Virus record (IMG/VR): IMGVR_UViG_3300019849_000017
Location: 1-34,173 of that record
From: a virus
Reading direction: 5' to 3' (one strand)
Length of the DNA: 34,173 nucleotides
In this document: positions 29,479-34,173 of the stretch, piece after piece
Numbering within the stretch: position 1 is the first letter of the stretch
How the letters are laid out: each line of letters starts with the position of its first letter
Notes under the pieces: model-generated
What the model saw: only the letters and a program-made list of their open reading frames with translations
Database searches by the model: none
What the model was told of the DNA's origin: nothing
Program-made: the position numbers and the translations under genes

Positions 29479-30201
29479 ATGAAAAATTTAATTCTTTTAT
29501 TATCTACTCTTATTTTTATTGTTAACTGTAAATCTGGTGATTCTGAGCCAACCACCCTTACGTCTATTGTCCCAGATTGTGACGTTTGTGGGGATTTTAT
29601 TGAAGACGATAAGGATAGCCTCTCGGTTAATGCCAAAGCTCTTCTCGACTCAGTAGGCACTCTCAATACATACTTTACTACAACTGAGATTAACGAACGC
29701 GGAGAAGTTGTTAAAACCTATCCAGACTCTCAAATGCTATTCGCTCTAAGAGCTTACGTACATAGCACAACCACTCAATCCACTGCCAATCAAGTCTGTG
29801 ATGAACTATCCCAAGTCTATGATGACTTTGGTATATCAAATAGCATAGTGTACTTTTCTGGGACACATAACAGTAATTTCGGCGGCTCTACTACTTGTAT
29901 GCTGGAAGTAAATCTTCCTAATGCTACTATCGCAGTGGACCCGATATTAAACAGATCTTATATTGGTAATCCAAATATTCACGGTCAAAACATTCTTAAC
30001 GCAGATCAGATAATGGAGGCTCTAGATGCCAATACAATGTCATCTGTTGCTATGAGCCCAGACGGTTTTCTTAACCCACAACCTGACTGGGTGATCCCTT
30101 CAGGTGCAACATTCATCGATATGTTTGCTGACAGTGGTTTCAATACACAAGCTACATTTTTAGAGTTTTGTGATGATGTATTTCAAAACCTAGTCAAATA
30201 A
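29479..30201 (+). CDS. Phage-encoded lipoprotein, unknown function
   Basis: This is 240 aa from the ATG at 29479 with an AAAGG ribosome site. It begins with a lipoprotein signal peptide (MKNLILLLSTLIFIVNC) whose lipobox IVNC gives Cys17. The mature protein is acidic and has further Cys residues (CDVCGDF near 37-43, QVCDEL, TTCMLEV, FCDDVF) that could form disulphides outside the cytoplasm. The charge next to Cys17 is Lys, not Asp, so outer-membrane sorting is plausible. It lies at the end of the early plus operon, away from lysis genes, so it may be a cargo gene, for example for superinfection exclusion. It converges with the nuclease gene by 12 bases. Confidence 0.8.
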   Translation: MKNLILLLSTLIFIVNCKSGDSEPTTLTSIVPDCDVCGDFIEDDKDSLSVNAKALLDSVGTLNTYFTTTEINERGEVVKTYPDSQMLFALRAYVHSTTTQSTANQVCDELSQVYDDFGISNSIVYFSGTHNSNFGGSTTCMLEVNLPNATIAVDPILNRSYIGNPNIHGQNILNADQIMEALDANTMSSVAMSPDGFLNPQPDWVIPSGATFIDMFADSGFNTQATFLEFCDDVFQNLVK

Positions 30202-30696
30202 TCGGTCTTCATTGCGAGACTTACGTTTCTTAGGTAAGGTCTCCAGCAAGTAACTTTGACGTTCTTCTGGAGACTTCAATGACCAAAAACCCTTCCAATA
30301 CTGTTCTAGCCGAGTTCGAGAATCAACTACGACTGCAAAACATGATTGAGCTATTTTCGCTTCTAAAAAAACACGTTGCTTATCGCTCAAATTACTACGA
30401 CGACCCTTTGCCTTTAGCTCGATATAACAGACAAGGCCTTGCTCGGTGTTCCCTACAAGGTCAGGGAATCCGGCCGAAGCCTTGGAATCTCCAAATGTCC
30501 GAGTACGACCATTCCACGTTGATGCTTCTATAACATGCAGATGAACCTTATTTTCTCTAGCCCAATCTAGGACAGATTTTTGGACATCTTTTTCAGGTGT
30601 TTTTTGCTTCTTCTTTGGCTCTCGACTAACACCTTGATCTAGCTGTTTTCGATGATAATTCAAGATTGCATTATTCGTTGATTTGCGATGATCCAT
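30190..30696 (-). CDS. VRR-NUC domain nuclease
   Basis: This 168-aa protein starts with a basic N-terminus (residues 1-35). The VRR-NUC core of the PD-(D/E)XK superfamily follows: KDVQKSVLDWARENKVHLHV, catalytic Asp in ASAGFPDLVG, Glu and Lys in CYIELKAKGRRS, and the helix LSDKQRVFLEAKIAQSCFAV, ending in VVVDSRTRLEQYW. Phage members act on branched or flapped DNA, for example in resolving replication intermediates. It is transcribed opposite to the lipoprotein gene and divergent from the small gene at 30716. Confidence 0.9.
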   Translation of the reverse strand: MDHRKSTNNAILNYHRKQLDQGVSREPKKKQKTPEKDVQKSVLDWARENKVHLHVIEASTWNGRTRTFGDSKASAGFPDLVGNTEQGLVCYIELKAKGRRSNLSDKQRVFLEAKIAQSCFAVVVDSRTRLEQYWKGFWSLKSPEERQSYLLETLPKKRKSRNEDRLFD

Positions 30697-30715
30697 AATG
30701 AAATAATTGCATACT

Positions 30716-30910
30716 ATGAGAGTTATACAAGCGTTAAAACTAATTGAAGCTGGTAGAGAGCAAACTTATTTAATACGTGTTTATAAAAGCGAAGACGGTA
30801 AAGTTCTCTCTTATCAAGTTTTGGACGATCTACCAATCGGAAGAACGTCCAAGTATTATAATGAGTACCTTATTGCCAGATCCAATATGGCTTTAAACCA
30901 TTTAATTTAG
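30716..30910 (+). CDS. Small basic protein, unknown function
   Basis: This is 64 aa from the ATG at 30716, with no clear ribosome site; a TTG at 30707 is possible. A helix (RVIQALKLIEAGREQTYLI) leads to a beta pair (VYKSEDGKVLSYQVLDDL) and a polar helix (SKYYNEYLIARSNMALNHL). It diverges from the nuclease gene and its stop overlaps that of the fibre-like gene. The coding-like composition supports it, but weakly. Confidence 0.5.
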   Translation: MRVIQALKLIEAGREQTYLIRVYKSEDGKVLSYQVLDDLPIGRTSKYYNEYLIARSNMALNHLI

Positions 30911-31647
30911 AATTTTGCAGAATGTATATCGAGTCTAAATTCTCTGTATATTCTGAAGTCTACATATCTAGTACTGGCTGGTGTTAAATCAGTGTTTTGA
31001 ATATCTAGCTGAAAACTTGACCCATCTCTCCAGTCTAAGTAACAAAGTGGTTTAATAAACTGTCTAGTCGGTGTGCCACCTGTTCCGGCAAAGTCAAAAG
31101 AAAACTCGCCTACATCGAGGTGTTTTGAGAATATACGATTACTAACAGTACTAGCTGGGCCACTTGGAAACTCTAAAATATCTGTCTGTAAATACTCAGA
31201 CTCATCCTTAGCTGATGGATCAACCATTGGTGCAGATCCCGCGGAATCAATATTTAAAAGCATTTTATTACCATTAGGAGCTCCAATACCAAGAGATCCC
31301 CAGTCCTCTGTTAAACCAAATTGCAAAGGGCTTACCGATGTCCAAACACCGTAAAATATTTGATTAACAAACTTTTCTAAGACAAAAGTTCCTACAGATA
31401 CAGTACCTGAGCTACCAGGAAGGATAGTGGTTTGAAGATCGATGGTGTGGTTATCAATAGTATCTACGGCTTGCGCTAATTCGTTAAGAGATCCGGAAGG
31501 CGCTGTAGCACCGTCACTTACACCTAAAAAGTCTAAGAGAAAGTTTATATTTGACCCAATCCTACGCATAAGCGTTTCCGTTAAAGGTGCGTTTGCTGTA
31601 ATCTCAGTGTCGTTTAATCGGTCCGCCACCGTAGGTAAATCGGCCAT
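30907..31647 (-). CDS. Putative tail fibre / tip-associated protein
   Basis: This is a 246-aa protein. The N-terminus is helical (VADRLNDTEITANAPLTETL, MRRIGSNINFLLDFLG), suggesting an attachment or trimer stalk. The rest is beta-rich (GTVSVGTFVLEKFVNQIFYG, GEFSFDFAGTGGTPTRQF). It follows the tail hub gene and is the last gene of the late run, so it is probably a fibre or tip decoration. I recognise no family beyond this. Confidence 0.7.
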   Translation of the reverse strand: MADLPTVADRLNDTEITANAPLTETLMRRIGSNINFLLDFLGVSDGATAPSGSLNELAQAVDTIDNHTIDLQTTILPGSSGTVSVGTFVLEKFVNQIFYGVWTSVSPLQFGLTEDWGSLGIGAPNGNKMLLNIDSAGSAPMVDPSAKDESEYLQTDILEFPSGPASTVSNRIFSKHLDVGEFSFDFAGTGGTPTRQFIKPLCYLDWRDGSSFQLDIQNTDLTPASTRYVDFRIYREFRLDIHSAKF

Positions 31648-31658
31648 CTATCCCCCTG

Positions 31659-33908
31659 TTAAATCATTGAATATGGCAGTCCAGTATCTGGGAAAGCTGG
31701 ATCATCTGTCATATACGCATAGATTAATTTTTGCTTGTCTGAAGTGTCAGTGTCAACATAGTCGGTAAACTCAACAATAAGACCGGGAGCTAGCGTTATA
31801 CTGGCTGGATCCTGTAGTGTAAATGTGTTTTCGTTGATGTCTGTTACTACTAAGTCTTCATCGATTGAATAGTCTTCGTTATGCACTCTAATGGAAATAA
31901 ACTCATTTATAGATACAATGTTCTGCCACTTCCTAAACTCATCTGCTCCGAATCGAGATGGATATACCGGGTCAGGACCGATCACAAACTGACTTGATGA
32001 AATAACTCCTGCAATAGGGGAGCACGGTGACATAAGGCCAAAACGTGTATCTACTCCCAATCCTGTATCAAGAAGAGTTAGCTCTACTTCACCAGTTTTT
32101 AGATTGATTGATCTGTTTTGTATCTCAAATAACCTAGGATCAAACTGACGATTACCTTTTGTAATATCTGTTATTTTTAAACCTAGGAATTCAGCGACTA
32201 CTATATCACCAATTTCTAAATCAACAGATTCTCGGAGCAAAGCTTTTAAGGTAACTATTTCTGCCCCAAACTTATATCGATCTAGTATCCTAGTGGCATT
32301 ACTTGCTACAATATTCTGAGCGTTTAGATCTGTTCTAAGACCCAAAGAAGAGACAACGTAGGTCTTGGTTCTGCCAGGTATTCTATTCTTGGACGTCTGA
32401 GAAATGTTAATGTCACCAGTCAGAAAGCTTTCATCTGAAGCTAACGGATCATCGTCATACCTGAAAACGACCTCGTTAAAAAAAGATCTGTTTGTTGTAC
32501 GAGTGATAGTCACATCTTTAGGATTTGTGACATTAGTTTCATCGAGAGTCTTTATGTTCTCTCCTGGAATTGGACCTACAGTGTAACCTACAGAAGCCTG
32601 AGCCTTACGAGGAAGAGAATAGCATGCAATAGGTCTATAGATTTGCTGATCTAAGAACTCTTTGCCATCGACATCATCTTCTTTAATAAAAATGCGATAC
32701 TGAGCTGAGCTAAAGAAGAAGTCCCTGATGCGCTCATGCTCATCAATATCCACCTCTTCTGGTTTCATACGCATACCAATTGGCAAAGTGTTGAATTGAG
32801 AGAAGCTATCAATTAACGCTGACGTTGTCGTCTCAAGAACAAGTGCCGCTCCATCGACGACAATATAGTAACCAGATTCAAATTGCGTGACTTCTGTAAC
32901 TGTTCTGCCAGTAAAGTTATTTGCACCATTGGTGGCCCCAGAGCAATCTATTGTGTCTCCAGCCCTGATTCCGAAGTCCTGTGGGATATTAATGCCTTCA
33001 AAATAAATAGCATTAGCGATCTCTGTATTACCGGCTCCTACTTTTACAAATGAAAAAGCTGGTATATCCTCATGCGCCGGATCTGTTCCAAATCCACTCA
33101 TCATGATCTTGAGAGCTAGATTAAATGGATTGTCTTCTAGAGCGTATAATGCTCGAACCTGAGAGTTGTCACTATGTGGAGCTGCAGATGACCCCAGCGC
33201 ACCACGAGTCACTCCTGTAAACGTAGTAGCCGTCAGGCCTGTGTATTGTATAAGCTCATCTTCTATTCGAATATATGTGGAAAGTACGTCCTGAGGAGCT
33301 ATAAAGTTTTCTGTTGAATCAACTGTAATTGTAGTATCACTTGCATTGATTGCTCCATTAAGCTGTGTCTCAACTGACTGAAACAGCTTGATATCTTTTT
33401 TTGTATCTGGATGGTTGAGCTTTAATTTAATTAGGCCTGAAGTTGAGTCAATCTTTGTTACAAATCCTTTAAAAATCAATACAGCATCTTCAAAGAAATC
33501 TGTGTCTCCAAATGATATAAACACTTCAACCTTACGGCCAAGCATATCCTCAACATCAAAACTTGGACTGATAAGCCTAGAAACTTCTTCATTCTTATCG
33601 ACCAACCCAATAGTCATTGTACTAATGGATGAACCACCAGCTTCATCATCATAACTAATCTGCTGTCTAATAGTGTAGGTAGTGCTTCGCGAATCGATGT
33701 AGTTCTTTTGATCCTCTACATCAACGAGACCACCGTAGAATATATCAGGATCTCCAAAGAACGTGTCTGGATACCCATAAGTCAAAAACTCTCTAACTGG
33801 AATGGCACTAAACAGAGTCTCAAATCCATCGATTCTAACGATGAGATTTGGCTCGATTGATATTTCGTCTAGTGCTCGCTGTGTCCGAGGAGTTAGTTCT
33901 ATTGCCAT
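31659..33908 (-). CDS. Tail hub / baseplate-like protein
   Basis: This 749-aa protein starts at ATG 33908, overlapping the amidase stop by 10 bases. The first 150 residues (PNLIVRIDGFETLFSAIPV, then SISTMTIGLVDKNEEVSRLI and LGRKVEVFISFGD) look like the beta-barrel domains of gp27/gpD-type hubs. A module with STYIRIEDELIQYTGL and TTFTGVTRGALGS is common in tail proteins. The middle contains EVDIDEHERIRDFFF. The part after VDLEIGDIVVAEFLGLKI (about 560-630) resembles the end of hub domains. It probably closes the tail tube and carries the fibre. The assignment rests on layout and motifs from memory. Confidence 0.75.
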   Translation of the reverse strand: MAIELTPRTQRALDEISIEPNLIVRIDGFETLFSAIPVREFLTYGYPDTFFGDPDIFYGGLVDVEDQKNYIDSRSTTYTIRQQISYDDEAGGSSISTMTIGLVDKNEEVSRLISPSFDVEDMLGRKVEVFISFGDTDFFEDAVLIFKGFVTKIDSTSGLIKLKLNHPDTKKDIKLFQSVETQLNGAINASDTTITVDSTENFIAPQDVLSTYIRIEDELIQYTGLTATTFTGVTRGALGSSAAPHSDNSQVRALYALEDNPFNLALKIMMSGFGTDPAHEDIPAFSFVKVGAGNTEIANAIYFEGINIPQDFGIRAGDTIDCSGATNGANNFTGRTVTEVTQFESGYYIVVDGAALVLETTTSALIDSFSQFNTLPIGMRMKPEEVDIDEHERIRDFFFSSAQYRIFIKEDDVDGKEFLDQQIYRPIACYSLPRKAQASVGYTVGPIPGENIKTLDETNVTNPKDVTITRTTNRSFFNEVVFRYDDDPLASDESFLTGDINISQTSKNRIPGRTKTYVVSSLGLRTDLNAQNIVASNATRILDRYKFGAEIVTLKALLRESVDLEIGDIVVAEFLGLKITDITKGNRQFDPRLFEIQNRSINLKTGEVELTLLDTGLGVDTRFGLMSPCSPIAGVISSSQFVIGPDPVYPSRFGADEFRKWQNIVSINEFISIRVHNEDYSIDEDLVVTDINENTFTLQDPASITLAPGLIVEFTDYVDTDTSDKQKLIYAYMTDDPAFPDTGLPYSMI

Positions 33909-34173
33909 TTATAGATTATTTTTTCCCTGATCATTTCTCTAAATTCTGGCATAGTCATACTTAAAGATCCACCTGGGTCCATCTTTCTGGACGGCGCAAT
34001 CTCATCATGCCCTACGATCCAATCAACGTCGAATTCAGGGTTCGTATCAACCTGCCAAAGAATAAAGTTTAAGAGGCTCTCTTCTTGAGCCTTAGTGTAC
34101 TTCTGATAAGACCCAGCCTTGACGTTGTCTTTATCTTTAACAACTCTTCTGCCGGATCCTCGCTTGTCTGATC
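33899..34173 (-). CDS. N-acetylmuramoyl-L-alanine amidase, C-terminal part (same gene as 1-552)
   Basis: This is the end of the endolysin gene. Bases 34173-34055 repeat codons already counted at 119-1; new sequence runs from 34054 (residue 185) to TAG at 33901-33899. It holds His200 of WIVGHDEIAPSRK, Lys208 and Asp210 of MDPGG, the last two zinc-site motifs, and ends EKIIYKWQ. The stop lies inside the hub gene start (ATGGCAATAG). Confidence 0.92.
   Translation of the reverse strand, partial: SDKRGSGRRVVKDKDNVKAGSYQKYTKAQEESLLNFILWQVDTNPEFDVDWIVGHDEIAPSRKMDPGGSLSMTMPEFREMIREKIIYKWQ
34055..34173. repeat. Terminal direct repeat, right copy (circular overlap)
   Basis: These 119 bases are identical to 1-119. 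They are the second copy of the circular overlap; counting only one gives a 34,054-bp genome. Confidence 0.95.

Overview
The window is a complete, circularly permuted assembly of a small tailed phage (or plasmid-like prophage form) genome. The first 119 bases recur exactly as the last 119, so the unique circle is 34,054 bp. The join falls inside an amidase gene that reads through perfectly once the ends are closed. The DNA is AT-rich. Lipoprotein signal peptides, a spanin-like lipoprotein and an AmpD-type amidase point to a Gram-negative host, but nothing here fixes the host further. There is no tail sheath gene. A tape-measure protein of 643 aa, a tube protein and a frameshifted tail chaperone indicate a siphovirus with a tail of very roughly 100 nm.

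Layout. From 23633 leftwards through position 1 and on around the circle to 30907, almost every gene is on the minus strand, tightly packed, often with 1-14 nt overlaps. In transcription order: a PD-(D/E)XK nuclease, an XRE regulator, small early-type genes with two HNH endonucleases (23.6-19.5 kb), a metallophosphoesterase and an HExxH peptidase, the terminase subunits, portal, two gp10/virion-morphogenesis-like proteins, scaffold, capsid (18.5-12.3 kb), decoration and fibre-like proteins (12.3-8.8 kb), neck and tail genes with a -1 frameshift chaperone, tape measure, tip and fibre genes (8.6-2.0 kb), and the lysis block (1.5 kb to 1, then 34.17-33.9 kb). The block closes with a 749-aa tail hub and a further fibre-like protein (33.9-30.9 kb). 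A Prim-Pol/VapE-like primase-helicase (25858-23843) is also on the minus strand.

The plus strand carries a divergent early operon (25973-30201): three small genes, a structured non-coding stretch, a Sak4-like ATPase, a small zinc-ribbon protein, SSB, two small proteins, a second structured RNA element, a conserved phage protein, a hexanucleotide-repeat gene and a lipoprotein. A VRR-NUC nuclease (minus) and one small plus-strand gene follow. Replication seems to rest on Prim-Pol/helicase, SSB and a strand-annealing ATPase, with host polymerase. I see no DNA polymerase, integrase, tRNA or CRISPR array.

The most interesting observation is a pair of GC-rich, structured, apparently homologous RNA elements (26518-26679 and 28561-28754). 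They share several exact sequence blocks in the same order, matching helices with compatible base changes, and a long-range closing helix directly followed by a U-tract. I do not recognise the family. Other notable items are a textbook frameshift signal in the tail chaperone, a six-copy TCGATCA cluster beside the helicase gene (origin or operator), a zinc-ribbon gene broken by an in-frame stop, and a repeat gene that is open in five frames.
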